A stretch of DNA of 64,000 nucleotides from assembly GCA_033439765.1 (NCBI GenBank), contig JAULSN010000001.1, positions 3,968,001-4,032,000 of the forward strand. Reading direction: 5' to 3'. Source of the DNA: Lasiosphaeria ovina (Eukaryota > Ascomycota > Sordariomycetes > Sordariales > Lasiosphaeriaceae). The translations under genes were made by a program, and so were the position numbers. The notes beneath the pieces were generated by a model. That model did no database searches. It was not told where the DNA came from and was given only the letters and a program-made list of their open reading frames with translations. Positions 34,813-46,840 of this stretch are shown here, in pieces; the first letter of the stretch is position 1; every line of letters starts with the position of its first letter.

Positions 34813-36451
34813 CTACCGCTGCAAGCCAAAGCTTGTTTGTGTAGGTGGCGGGCTCTTGATTGCTTGCCCGGCGTATGCGCCCGGAATTGGAACAGCCTCG
34901 TATTGCTGTTCGCCTTGTGCCATTGGCGCCGGCGCATTGAACGTCGGTGCCGTGGGTAGCACAGGTGATGTTGCTGAGGATGGCGTTCTGAAACCACCGC
35001 TCTTTGGAGTTTGTGGTGTGGCTGGGTTGGCCTTCGTAGGAGGCGCCTGGAGCTTGAAGCCACCCTCCTTCGGTGTGAAAGCAGACTGGGGAATGATGAG
35101 CTTCTTCCCGCCCGGAGTAAACGGCGAGGCACCCTCCTCGATATCGCCGAGGGATTGGTATGTCGACGGCGGGAAGCGGGGCGAAAGGGCGTATTGCGAG
35201 AACGCTGGAGACTTGGGACCGAAGCCAGGCGTGTTCGGGGCTGATTGCGTACGGAGCTGGGCGAGGTACAGATCAGACCGGGCCTTGTCCCGCATGTCCA
35301 TCGACTTGTGGAGCTTCCGCTTAGACCAGTATCGGTAGAAGACGATGCTGTAGAGCGTGATGCTGATGACTTCGACGACAAGCTCGATAATGATGCAAAT
35401 CAGGGACCAGTTCTGTGAGAGAGCGTTAGCAACTGCCAGGCAGGCTAAGTCTTCGAAGCCGTGATTCTTACCTGCAGGCGGCACACCAGTGCGTAGTCAA
35501 TCTTGTCCTTGTAAAGCTCGCTGCGGTGGTTTTGAACGCAAGCCCAGCCCCACATGTCTTGGTTGCCACTATTGTTCTTGGACGATTGAAGCAGGCCGGC
35601 AGCCAATGCCCACATGACCATACTGAAAATGAACCATCCCACGGCAAACATGGTGTAGTACACACCGACCTTCTCCGCTCTTTGGTGGCCACCACGGCAG
35701 TATCCGATGAAAACAGTGATGCAGATAAGAAGCGAGACACCAGCACAGGCGAGGACGACCTTTTGGGGCCAGGAGTTGGTGTTACTGGCCCAGGGCGGGA
35801 GACCGTTCATTGCCGGCAGAGCCTTGGTAGCATTGAAGATGGCGAAAGAGGATGAAATCATAGCCAGAATGATCAGACTGCAGCTGAAGTTCACACCACG
35901 AAGCGCGAACTTGGCCATGCGGACCCGCGTCTTGATTTTCTGCGACACTGTTAGCCGTGCCATAACACATGCGTATGCCTCCCATGGCTGGGAAACCTTG
36001 GACCGGGACTCACAAGATCACTCTTCTGCGTCTTTGCCGTCGACTTCTCTCTCGAGTCGAGGACCTGTTCCTCCTTAAAGGTAGGGCTCAGGGGGTTCGT
36101 GAAGCTGCGTCCCGGGGCACCTGGCAGCCTCATTGCGCTCTTCAATGGCGACTTTGGTGTCATGGGCATGGCCACAGACTCTCGGTTTCCTGCTCCGCCG
36201 CCGATATAGCCGAATCCGACATCGCCGGGTTGGGAATGGGCGAACTCGGACTTCTCAGAGAATGGGAACGACTTCGGGTCGACGGGTGAGTGGACGGCAG
36301 TGGCCTCGGCAAATCGCGGCGTCCGGGGAGGCTTTGCCAGAGACGACGAGGTTGATGAAGAGTCGTCCGAGTCGGAGGAGCTCGCTGACATGGTCCGCAC
36401 GGGGGCGAGGTTCAAGGCCAGAGGCCGCTTCTTCTCGTCGTTGATCGCCAT
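34813..36451 (-). CDS. Four-transmembrane (MARVEL-like) membrane protein
   Basis: Three exons: 36451-36014, 35939-35472 and 35412-34813, encoding 501 residues. The introns are 74 and 59 nt with GT-AG ends; the first has a CTAAC branch. The N-terminal ~145 residues are cytosolic-looking and Ser/Pro-rich. Four hydrophobic segments follow: VNFSCSLIILAMISSSFAIF, VVLACAGVSLLICITVFIGY, MFAVGWFIFSMVMWALAAGL and SLICIIIELVVEVISITLYS. A loop with two cysteines lies between the third and fourth. The C-terminal ~170 residues are disordered with many SP/TP sites. The topology suits a MARVEL-type or related fungal plasma-membrane family, but I cannot name an orthologue. Start chosen at MAINDEKKR (G at -3, G at +4). 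Confidence 0.85.
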
Positions 36452-39400
36452 GGCGACAACGTATAGCGTTAGACAGCAAAGGAAAGGAAGGAAGAAACCA
36501 GTCTTCGGTTGTTGATAGAAGCTACGCAGGCACGCAGACCAAACGAGACGTAGTTGAGGTTGATGTTGGTTGGCGTGAGTCCTTTGCAAGCTTTGAAGTA
36601 GAAGGGAACAGATAGAGATATGAGAGCCCAGCTACCGAAGGAAGGGAGAAGGCCGGATTGGGAGGCGCCCTGGGGATGGGGGTGGTTTGAATAGCCGCTG
36701 CCAGGACGGCTGTCACCACATTTGGCTCTTGTGCGAGCCTCTCTGCTGCATGGAACTATCAGCAAGTGGTCCGACGAGGGATCATTGGGGACTTCATACC
36801 TGGGAGCAGGGGTGGGGGAGGAGGGAACCGTCTTGTTGGAGGCGAGAGTGCTGATAGGGCGGCTGGACTTGGCCGCCAATAAAGCTGGCGACTCGTGATG
36901 GAAATAGACGCCCAGTGGGTGACGGAGTGGCCCGCAGCGACTAGTAGCTGCTGCAGCGGCCAACGGAGCGGCCAGTATTGCAACACCAGTCGTGGGAGAG
37001 TGGAGATCAGGACGAGTCGGAGAGTCTCGGTTCCTGCGTCTTGCCTTGCTCGACTTCTCTTTATTATTGCACAGGGGCAAGAGACTCGCGTTAACTGTCG
37101 AGGACGAGTAGAGTACGAGAGACAAGACAACCCAAGTCGATCTTGGTCCACCTGATATGGGAGATGTTTCTGGTGTATGATAAGGCACCGGCGCACGGAG
37201 CGCTGATCTGAAGAGGGGTTGGACTCAATATAGCACCCGTCTACGCAGGCCGTGGGTGACGGTATGGGGGTTGTGCGTGCATAGCACACCGCGTCTCCAG
37301 CCCGTGGTAGGCAGAGATTGTGCCCAGAGCGCCGTTGGCTTTTGCCCTCACTTCGAGGGCAGACAAGTGCCACGGCAGAGGGAGGACTGGGGGTTCCATT
37401 GAACTAGACCAGGGCTTGCCTCGCTCGTCAGTCAGTCCATGCCCAAGGTAATACTTAGGGTAGTTCTTACACTTACTGTAGCACCTCAACTCGCCATACC
37501 TACCCAAGAGCAAGTAGCCCAGTCCGTATCTCCGCGTAGAGTCCCTGTATAGCACCAAGAGTATACACAACGCTACCCGGTAATAAGGTACGCAGCAGTG
37601 GAAAGGCAAAAAGAGAGCCTACTGCTGCTGGGACCTTTCTCCCCAACGACAGGAGGGGCACCGAGGGCAGCCCCATTGACACCCTCCTACCACCACGCAT
37701 GGTCACTTTCGGAGAGACTCTCGCTCTGGGCTCTGCATTCTCGTCTCCATCGCGGCCCTTGGCGCCCATTGTCGTTACAACCGGGACGCGCACATGCAAG
37801 TGCGCGGCATCTATTGGACGAGGGCGGCTGACGGCCGAACGCACTTCTGCCGGATTGGAAAAGAGGGTGGGCCATGGGTGGGTCGGCGACACGGCTTCGG
37901 CGGAAAGGGCAGGCCAGGGAGCGAAAAGAGGGGGAATGGCGGCTTGTGGTTGGGCGGGAAGCAGGAACACCCAACTTACCGGATGGCCATTTGCACCGTT
38001 CAGGGCAGTCGCGGGCGCTCTCTCTCTTTCCCAGCACCTGCTAACCTGGCTTGCCCCACCCCCGGCCTCGACGCCCACGAATCCTTGCCGTGTATCCCCC
38101 CCACTTCGTCCTTCGGCCTGCCAGCCATCTGCCAGCCCCTGTCACCGATCATCTGCGCTGGTTGGCCTCACGCTAGCGTGCTTTAAAACACGCAGCCAAT
38201 CACTGCCTTAAATGTCGTGATGTAGCTGCCGGTCATGCAGACGGGCGGTAAACCATGCCACACGGCCGCCGATGTTATTCCCTGTCCCAACATGCCGAGC
38301 ATGCACCCCCCAGCGCTGAAAGGAAAAATTGCAACGAGCAGACGGCCGAGCTCGTGCTCGTCGTGACAGTGCAACAGAGTTCCCTCTTGTCGCCCTCGTG
38401 GCAGGTACTACGGGCAGTCCGCTGCCAGGATGGCGGCTTGACGCCCCGGCAAGCTCGGACAGTTCCACAGCTGGGCAAGCTCGCTTCGAGAATCGCCACT
38501 TTTTGACCCTTCTCCGCCGCCGTTTCCCGATCGGAAGAGAATCGCTGACCTCTGTTCGGCGGCCAAGCCAAACCTTCGAACCCAGTTGCGGGGCCGCAAC
38601 GGCGCAAACTTCAAGCTCATGGCTCGTCCCGGAGGCTCATGATATTGTGCCTTCCATGCTGACTCCGGGACGTTGATTCCCCACGACGACATCTCATTTT
38701 ACGTAATCCGATTCTTGCTTGAACGATGACAGAACAAAAGAGATTGAGCCAGGCAAAGGATTCTCGCGTGTGTTGCACGGCGCCGACTATCAACGGCGCA
38801 GCGAAGCGATTAGCAAACTTGATGCTAATCTAGATGAAATGTGTCTAAATGTTGTTCTTGATCCTTTGAAACTATCGAAGCAGGGCAAAACTAATTCTGC
38901 CGTGTTGGAAAAAAACGAGACCATCTGGATGAAGCGTGCTCTCGATCCAGAGAGGTTGCATGATCATTGCAGAAAGAACCAGATTTTAGCCCACCATCCA
39001 GTTGATATTTTTAGCCCACCGCATCCGAGGCGAGGCTCGATCCGACTTTTCCCCAGGAGCGAGAATCTGGAGAGGGCAAAATGGGCTGGTGGTGGAGGTC
39101 GGTTGAAGGGGCTAAATTCAATCACGACGCGAATTCATCTTAGCATCGCGCTACGTTAACTTAATATTGCTACGCTACGCTCACGCACCCAAGCATCGAA
39201 GCTACACCGCAACGGTCTGCAATGAGGGTAATAATATACCTATATTACCAAAATGCATGGTCTCATTCCCTCCTCATACGCTCCTTGATCCCTAGTCTGC
39301 AAACGGCTCGTGCCGGCTCTTGTTGAGAAACCGAATCCGGCACACCACATCCCTGCGTTTTTGTAACTAATAATAAAGCAGCGGCCCCCATTCCCACTTG

Positions 39401-41703
39401 GGGATCAGGAGGTCCCGTGATACTTACTAATCTCTCGCCTACGTAACTAAGGTAGGTAGTTTCGTAGTTTCTCAACAACTGTAGTGGGATAATCACCTGC
39501 CTTGCCGCGGTTGAGTCACCGAGAATAGCTGACTGGGTGGGTAGAGAGAGACTGAGGTAGCATCAACCAGACCCCAAGCTTTCGAACTCCAGTCGAGTTC
39601 AAGGCACTTTGTCTGCCCTCGTGAAGTGCCTGCAGAAAAAGCAATCTGTGCAAGGCGAACCCTATAACTGCCGCTAGATGGGATAGGGCGTCGTCATTTG
39701 GGCTTGTCTGCCGAGATCAGGCCGCAAACCCTCCGATGGTGCGAGTTATTGTTTTCTAAGAGTGCGACTCTTTTCTTTTCTTTCCTACTCGCAGTGAGTC
39801 CGCAACCTCATTGGGAGTGAAGGATCCAACTACCGGATTCACCGCCGCCCAGGTGCAGACAGATGGAGAGGAAACGCGCAAGGCCTGTCGGTTGTGGCAC
39901 AACCCGGGTTCCGATCTCAATTTGTCTCAAACCTCTGTGGCGTCGATAATCACCAGATGGTAGAGGCTGAGTGGTTGTTTGCTGTGACCAGGAACTGCTT
40001 TGCCTCCCATAACATGAACTCGCGAGCGTGGCCGGTGAGCGCTTGGGCTTCCTGGTGAATATAGTTGAAACTCATAACCCGTGCCGTATTCCTTTACAGC
40101 AGCTGAAAGCTGGAAAGGCAGTGTTGTCGGTCCGCCCGGCAACGTTGAGACCCGATGCAAGTATACGGCTGTCGAGGTACGCCGAAGAAACAAAGCATCA
40201 ACACTTTTACCTCCAGAGACTTAGACTGCCCAGTCCAATCCTTGATCAAAGCTTGTGAGTCGTCGTGAAAATATGCATGACCGTTGTTCAAGCTTCTTCC
40301 CCATACTATCCATCCTCCATGCAGAGGAGTCGGGGTAGAGCGCATTGGAGAGGCCACTTGGCTTGATATGTGAGGTAGGCTGGAAGGGCTGCGAGAACAG
40401 CGTGGCGTGCATACCTACCTAAGTACTCCGTACGGCAGCTAAGGCAAGCCACCTAAAAGTGAAGCTAGCCACGAGAACTCACAACGGTCATCTCCAGCCA
40501 AGTGCTTCCCACGACTTCGTGAATCATGAAACCAGGCACGCTTCCCCGCCGCGCCTTGCGCCAGAATGCCAGAGCGAATCAGTTTTGTTGGGCCGAAGGC
40601 CACTCTGAGCCTTGGCCAAACTCCCGCTCCGATACCGTGGAGCGTAACTGGAGGAGAAGAGCGTTAGGGTTAAGCCAACAACTCTTGGCTAGGGGATGAG
40701 CTCCGCGAGATGTGACATGTCGTGCTTCCATTGCGGGGAGATGTACTTGCTTCAAAAAGCCCGCCTTTGTGTCCGGCCTTTGTACCGAGTATCCGGCCTT
40801 TGTGTCCAGATTCTGCGACTAAATATCCGAGACCGGGCTCGGGACGGCAGCGCGACCATCAAAGTCAAACGCCAGGGCTGATGCGTTTGTCACGGAGCCA
40901 GTCCGGGACTCGGTGGGATTCCTCGGGCTGCTCCTTGCAGGTCAAGTCATAGGCTTTGGGTATTGAATCTGTGAGCACAGCACGTTTTGGCAGGATTATG
41001 TCCTGCTCTGAACGGAAGTCTGGAACCACCTAATACCTTGGGTAATGCATGGAAGCTTAAAACTGAAGTGTTGAAGCTGTCAGTGCTGGACTTTCCCCGA
41101 GATGTGAGAGGCATGACGGCCTCGGCTCACGCTGAATATTTTTCTCAAAGAGAATTACGTATGTAGCTAGGTACGGATTCTACAACGCGTAATGTAGAGT
41201 CTTAAAGGCTATCCCCTAACCGAGTTTTTGATAAACGGTTTTATAAGCTAGGTTTGGCCCAAAGCCCTACCGTTCTGGGTTTCCACCAAAGTATCCCGTA
41301 CCGCGGTAACAATTATTCGGGGATTTCGCTGTGGGCAGTTTAATGTTCTTTTTGTTCGTTATCGGCTTATCGCTCCGCGTGGGGCAAATAGGCTAAGCCG
41401 GATTTGGGCTAGCCAAGATGCGGCGACTCCAGCATCCTTTTGGCAAGGATGAATCGCATACCGACAACTGCACACGAAATTCCAAGAGTCAAATATCAAC
41501 CGTCAGTCATTCTTGCGCTGCGCTTCTTTTCGCAGAGAAACTTTCATCGCTATTCGACTCGGCAGCGTCACGCGCTAAAGCCACGTTACCGAAGGCACGG
41601 TTCGATCTCAACGACGAAATAATAAGGACCCGGGCGACGGATTTTTCGAGGAGGGGTTGCCCAAGAAAGAAAAAATAATTACTGCCCCGCGATACCATTC
41701 ATC
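36452..41703. other. Long gene-free stretch (5.2 kb)
   Basis: Longest region without a supportable gene. The left part (36,450-38,650) is GC-rich with several overlapping frames of 150-240 codons on both strands but none with family resemblance. The right part (38,700-41,400) is less GC-rich, with frequent stops and recurring TACCTA/TAGGTA and TACTCCGTA motifs (for example 39449-39461 and 40412-40434). The final ~300 bp is the probable eIF2-gamma promoter and leader. A weak resemblance to the inverted-repeat element end occurs near 41305-41330. Confidence 0.5.
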
Positions 41704-43451
41704 ATGGCGGCCAACGGTGACAAGTTCGGCAACGACATCGAGTCTGACTCCGACTCGGGCAATGAGTCTCCTGTCGATCTCCACGAGTCAGATAACGAGG
41801 CTGCTGAGAAGCCCCTGAAGTCCTCGTTGAGAAAAGCGCCGGCTGCCCCCGTCGTGCGACCGTTTCTCCCGCCCCAGACAGAGCCCAAAGATCTCGACGT
41901 CAAGAGCTTGACACCTTTGACACCCGAGATTATCGCCCGGCAAGCAACCATCAACATCGGTACCATCGGCCATGTCGCCCACGGAAAGTCGACGGTCGTG
42001 AAGGCTATCTCTGGCGTGCAGACTGTCAGATTCAAGAACGAGCTGATCCGCAACATCACAATCAAGCTTGGATATGCCAACGCCAAGATCTACAAGTGCG
42101 ACAGCCCAGCTTGCCCGCGGCCAACATGCTATCGGAGCTACAAGAGCGATAAGGAAGTCGATCCCCCCTGTGAGCGGGAAGGCTGCGAGGGGACCTACCG
42201 GTTGCTGCGCCATGTCTCGTAAGGCTCTCCATCCCCTCCCCTCTCAACATTTCCCCAAGCCCCAGGTTGAACCCTAGGGCAACTGACCGATAATCAAATT
42301 CCCGAGGAAGAGTTGAGGGGAGGAATCGCAATCGAAGATGACATAGCTAACCGGTGGCAGATTTGTGGATTGCCCTGGTCACGATATTCTCATGAGCACT
42401 ATGTTGTCAGGAGCTGCGGTCATGGACGCCGCCTTACTTCTTATTGCCGGAAATGAATCTTGCCCCCAGCCCCAAACCTCGGAACATTTGGCTGCTATCG
42501 AGATTATGAAGTTGGACAAGATCATCATCCTCCAAAACAAGGTCGATCTCATGCGAGAGGAGGCCGCCAAGCAGCACTACGAGTCTATCTTGAAGTTTAT
42601 CCGAGGCACGGTAGCCGGCAAGTCGCCCATCATCCCCATATCCGCCCAGCTCAAGTTCAATATCGATGCTATCAATGACGCTATTGTCAACACTATCCCC
42701 ATCCCGCCCCGAGATTTCTCCCAGGACCCACACATGATCGTTATCCGGTCCTTTGATGTGAACAAGCCCGGTGCAGAAATTGAGGAGCTCAAGGGCGGTG
42801 TTGCCGGCGGCAGTATCCTCCATGGACTTCTCAAGCTCGGTGACGAAATCGAGATCCGCCCCGGTATTGTGACGCGTGACGACAAGGGCGACCTTAAGTG
42901 CACCCCTATCTTCAGCAGAATCGTCACGCTCAACTCTGAAGCAAATGATCTCAAGTATGCCGTTCCCGGCGGCCTGATTGGTGTGGGCACTCGCATCGAT
43001 CCGACTCTATGCAGGGCCGACCGTCTTGTTGGTTTTGTGCTCGGCCTCAAGGGACGTCTGCCCGAGATTTACAGCGATATTGAGGTCAATTTCTACCTCT
43101 TGCGCCGTCTCCTCGGTGTCCGGACGGCCGACGGTAAGCAGGCCAAGGTCAGCAAGCTTGCTGTCAACGAAGTCATCATGGTGAACATTGGATCGACGTC
43201 GACTGGTGCCAAGATCTCTGCCATCAAGAAGGATGCTGCCAAGTTGATTTTGACAAGTCCCGCCTGCACAAACATTGGCGAAAAGGTTGCTCTGAGCAGA
43301 CGTATCGAGAAGCATTGGCGTTTGATCGGCTGGGCTACGATAGCAGCGTGAGTTTCCACCAGTTTCGGCTCATACTTTGCACAAATAACGATCATTATTT
43401 ACTGACATGATGAAAAATAGTGGTGTCACGTTGGAGCCGAGCAGCTCTTAA
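41704..43451 (+). CDS. GCD11: Translation initiation factor eIF2 gamma subunit
   Basis: Three exons, 41704-42218, 42361-43347 and 43421-43451 (31 coding bases), encode 510 residues. GTPase motifs are present: G1 GHVAHGKST near residues 89-98, G3 DCPGHD just after the first splice junction, G4 NKVD, and a SAQ G5. A four-cysteine knuckle typical of eIF2-gamma follows switch 1 ([21 protein letters not shown]). Domains II and III follow, ending in GVTLEPSSS. The subunit binds GTP and initiator Met-tRNA in the ternary complex. The acidic Ser/Asp-rich N-terminus ([11 protein letters not shown]) is an extension common in fungi. Converges on the aftiphilin-like gene with 324 bp between stops. Confidence 0.95.
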
Positions 43452-43775
43452 ACGAACGCGGGGGATGATGATGCATGAAGAAGTTTGCTGTTAGCACGGA
43501 CTGGTGTGTAACCAATGAAAGAATGGTTCCTGTCTCTGGAAACTTGATTTTTTCTCAATGGAAACATGACATAGGCGGATTGACAAGGCAACACATCATG
43601 GGATTGTTTGGGACGGACACTTCTCTTCAATGTCAATTTCTTCCACAGGGTGATGGTAGACCAAAAATTCGGGGTTGTTAGAAGATATTTCTAGCGTTTT
43701 AAGCATGCCACTGCCCGCTATCCCTTCAGCAGTAGTAGAAACAGACGTGCGCGGTGTCTGTGTATGCCTGCCAGT
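43452..43775. other. Convergent 3' spacer
   Basis: 324 bp between the stop codons of eIF2-gamma and the aftiphilin-like gene, holding both 3' ends. Nothing else seen. Confidence 0.5.
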
Positions 43776-45700
43776 CTACTTTCTTACTTTCCGCGCGTGC
43801 TTGACTAGGTTTTCTATAACGCCCTCAAACGCCTCCTTGTCACCAATTTTCTCGTCTGTCCGCTTCTGCCAGTACTCCAGTACTTCCTTCGCCGTCACTT
43901 CTAATGCCTGCAGTCTCGCCAAGTGCTCGTGCAGCTCCTTCTCTGTCATGCCGTGTAGTGCAGCGTCTGTCGTTGTGCACAACTGCCGTGCCGTCATGAG
44001 GTCAAAAGTAGGGTCCGGCGAGGGTGGGCCTCTCCTTTTGCCCAAAGACGACGATGGTCCGGCAGGGGACCCAGTGGCGCTGCGAACACCCCCGGCACCA
44101 CCGGCACCGCTAGGCTTGAGGTTCCCCTGGGAGTCGACCGACGTGGTGGACACGTTGGTGTTGCGCACGCGCGATAGGGAGCGCGAGTCGGTCGATGCGC
44201 GGCGTAGGGATCCGGACGACGAGGCGCGGTGCAGCGACGGCAGGACCAACTTCTTCTGTTTGGAGGCGGGCAGAATCTCGTCCAGGTCCACGGGCACTCC
44301 CAAGGACACCAGGAACAACCGCCTGATCCGCGATCTTATCCAGTCGGGAGGCTGTAGCGGTGGAGGGGCAACCAACTGTGACCAGAGCGACGCGCTACGG
44401 GGCGTCAAGAAGATGGGGTTTTCCTTGCTGGAGAGGGATGGTAGCAACTTCGGCGCGCCGTCACCTGAGGGGAAGAGAGCGTCTAGGTAAGGTTCTGTGG
44501 CGGCGAATATCTCGCCCGCATCGAGGTCTTCAAAGTCGGGTATCGGCTGGAGGTAAGAAACGTGGTTAGAGACGGCACGGCTTACGTCTAGCTTACGGGG
44601 GCTTTGTAAACACTATTGGGTAAGTTTTAACCTACAAGGGACATGAAAGAGGAGGGCGCCCGTGGAGGTGGCGGAGAAGTTGAAGGGATTTGATCTGGCG
44701 CCGCAACTGGAGCTGATGATTTTTCCGTATCGGCATGCTGAAAGTCGTTGTCGAAGTCGCCGAAGTCGCCTTCCTCGTCTCCCTCTTCGAAATCATCGAA
44801 ATCATCCCCAAAGCCGTCCTCTTCATCGTCATTATTATTACCACTGTAGTCAACGTTCTCACTGCCACCGCCGAATCCAGATGCAGCATTGTGAGGCGCA
44901 AGAGAAGTTTGCGATAAAGGAGGCTTTTGGAGAGCAAGAGATGATTTCCTCCTCCTTACTGATCGAGGTGAGCCGGGAGGTTTTAAAGAAGGTGATATTG
45001 GAGTATCTACGCCAAAGAAAGAAAAGTCAATACAAGTATTGAAGCGACCTAGGCCCCAAGACCGAGAAGCGGGAAATAGAACGGCAGAGAGAGGCTACGC
45101 ATCCGTACCAGGAACAACCCCGTCATCTCCCACCCTCTCGCCGTCGGCCTTGAGAACCAAGTCCGGAGGCGGATCCGCCTTGTGCTTCTCCTCAACTTCC
45201 GGGTGTGTCACTGCATGCGTATCATCGGGCGTCTCCTCCACCACCGTTTTCGGGATGGGGTGGCCGCCGGGAGTCAGGGGCCGCGCCTCCTGGTTCTCCG
45301 ACTCCTCGACTTTTGTGTCACTGCTGTCCGGGTCGGGGATGATGGCGATTTCGTCTGGCGCGGCATCTCCCTCCCTCAAACGATAGGCGCTGGTACCAGG
45401 GACTTCCCCGTACGCTGGCTTGTCGTCGACTTTCTCGACTCTTGTCCTTGGGATTGGCGACGTTGGAGAACCAGATTGCGACGACTGAGCATCAGAGAAG
45501 TGCTCCTCGGAATCAGAAGCTAGATTGCAAGATACACGATCAGTCTCGCAATCAGAACGCTTTTGAACGAGGCCAACGAGGGGGGATCTAGCAAACCGGT
45601 ACCTACCTAAGTCATGAGCGCCTGGATCCTCGGTGTCCCTCTTTGTAGGTGTGGGCGGTGACAGGCTATTTCGCCTCTCCGACAATGCGCTTTCTGACAT
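43776..45700 (-). CDS. Aftiphilin/Laa2-like clathrin-AP-1 accessory protein
   Basis: Four exons: 45700-45607, 45519-45109, 45006-44636 and 44546-43776, encoding 548 residues. All junctions restore one frame. About residues 230-255 form an acidic block with repeated phenylalanines (FGDDFDDFEE, GDFGDFDNDF), the type of motif that binds the gamma-adaptin ear. About residues 345-390 carry WSQLVAPPPLQPPDW and then LVSLGVPVDLDEILP followed by KQKKLVLP, which resembles the clathrin-binding box region of aftiphilin. The C-terminus is a charged helix (MTEKELHEHLARLQALEV). The family assists AP-1/clathrin transport at the trans-Golgi and endosomes. The assignment rests on motif resemblance, not a search. 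Intron 1 (87 nt) is stop-free and a multiple of three. Confidence 0.75.
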
Positions 45701-46840
45701 TTCGATCTGTCAATGGTGGGCTTTGGCCACAGAGAGCGACTATGGGGAAGTTGAACAAGGCAGGACTGGAGCCTGTCTGCCTCGAGTGATGTGGTTAGAG
45801 TCTGGCTGGTCCCAGAGCTTGACGAGCTACAACGGGGACTGGGCAGTAGAGTCTGTTTCAGGGCTGAAGCAGGGCAGACAGGGAGAGGTAGCTTTCACGA
45901 CAAGCCAGCAGTTGCAGGCTGAGGTTAGGTCGACTTCAACCAGTGTCATGTGGCTCGCCAACCTTAAATTTATTGCCTGTGTCCGTCCCTTCTTCAAGCA
46001 ATCGGCGAAAGTGAGTAAAACATGTATATCTAACCAAATTAGGCACATTATTTCCTGCAAAAGAAGGGAATAAGTGATTATAAAGCCTCAAAAGTTATTC
46101 CTCTTCCTTTGCAACTATAAGAATGCTTGAGAAGCTATTGTTGATATCCTTTGCCCGCCGGTTACTTGCCTCATTGGGCTTAAATGCAGTTAATTTAGCC
46201 ACAATCATAGTCATTCTTTTCCGAGTCGCGTATGCATGGGCGTGAGGAGCTTGACCGCCAGCAGCGCTTCAGACAGCGGGACACAAAACCTGATTACGTA
46301 CGGAGTTACTTAGTAGTGGGCTCAAGCCACAGCTGAGAGCTTGCACGTCCGTGCGTCTTTACCTTTTCGTGCTGGATCCGCCACGCTGAGGGGTGAGGCT
46401 GTCGTACTTGGCCCAAGCTTTTTCTTTCCAAGGCGAGGTTTGGCAAAAGCCATTCAAGGGTCGCCTCGATTTTTCTAGTACGTAAACAACAGGACTTCAC
46501 CGTGCCAGAATCCCAAAAAGAAAGGCAAAGAGAAGGTGGCCTTTCGATCGCATTCCCTCCAACTTAAGCAAAACTTGCCTGATTGGAGAATTTGGACGGC
46601 GCCCCTGACAATCAAGACCTTCAGAGTGCAAGCGACGCCAAACAGCAGTCGCGCGTCTACAAGCTAACTGCGCGCTCCGTGGACGTACCTTCCATTACGA
46701 TCGGCTTGGAAACGGCAGATGGCATGCTGCTATTGACCTCTCTGCCAGAACCCACATCGCGCCTCATTCCACGCTTCTAACCGTCATTCGCATCAATTTA
46801 CGGCTTGCGGCGAGGGTACCCAACACCCATAAATACAAAC
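45701..46840. promoter_or_regulatory. Divergent promoter region, aftiphilin-like gene and NSP1
   Basis: 1.1-kb head-to-head intergenic region. No coding frame or repeat is recognised. The centre (45,950-46,250) is AT-richer than both flanks. Confidence 0.5.

Noticed and set aside
37500..38078. 192-codon minus-strand frame in the GC-rich spacer
   Set aside because: Several equally long frames overlap it on both strands; long open frames are expected in GC-rich noncoding DNA and none resembles a known protein.
38719..39159. 146-codon frame
   Set aside because: Begins at TTG with no early ATG, no domain recognised, and lies in a stop-rich neighbourhood.
40664..40677. Telomere-like TTAGGG motif
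   Set aside because: Occurs only once; no tandem array.
41305..41330. Possible third end of the inverted-repeat element (TAACAATTATTCGGGGATT)
   Set aside because: About 16 of 21 bases match, but no convincing partner end about 240 bp away; the closest candidate near 41130 is too weak.
46805..46840. Twelve-codon upstream extension of NSP1
   Set aside because: It starts at TTG, not ATG; the MSFSFSG start at 46841 is typical of the family.
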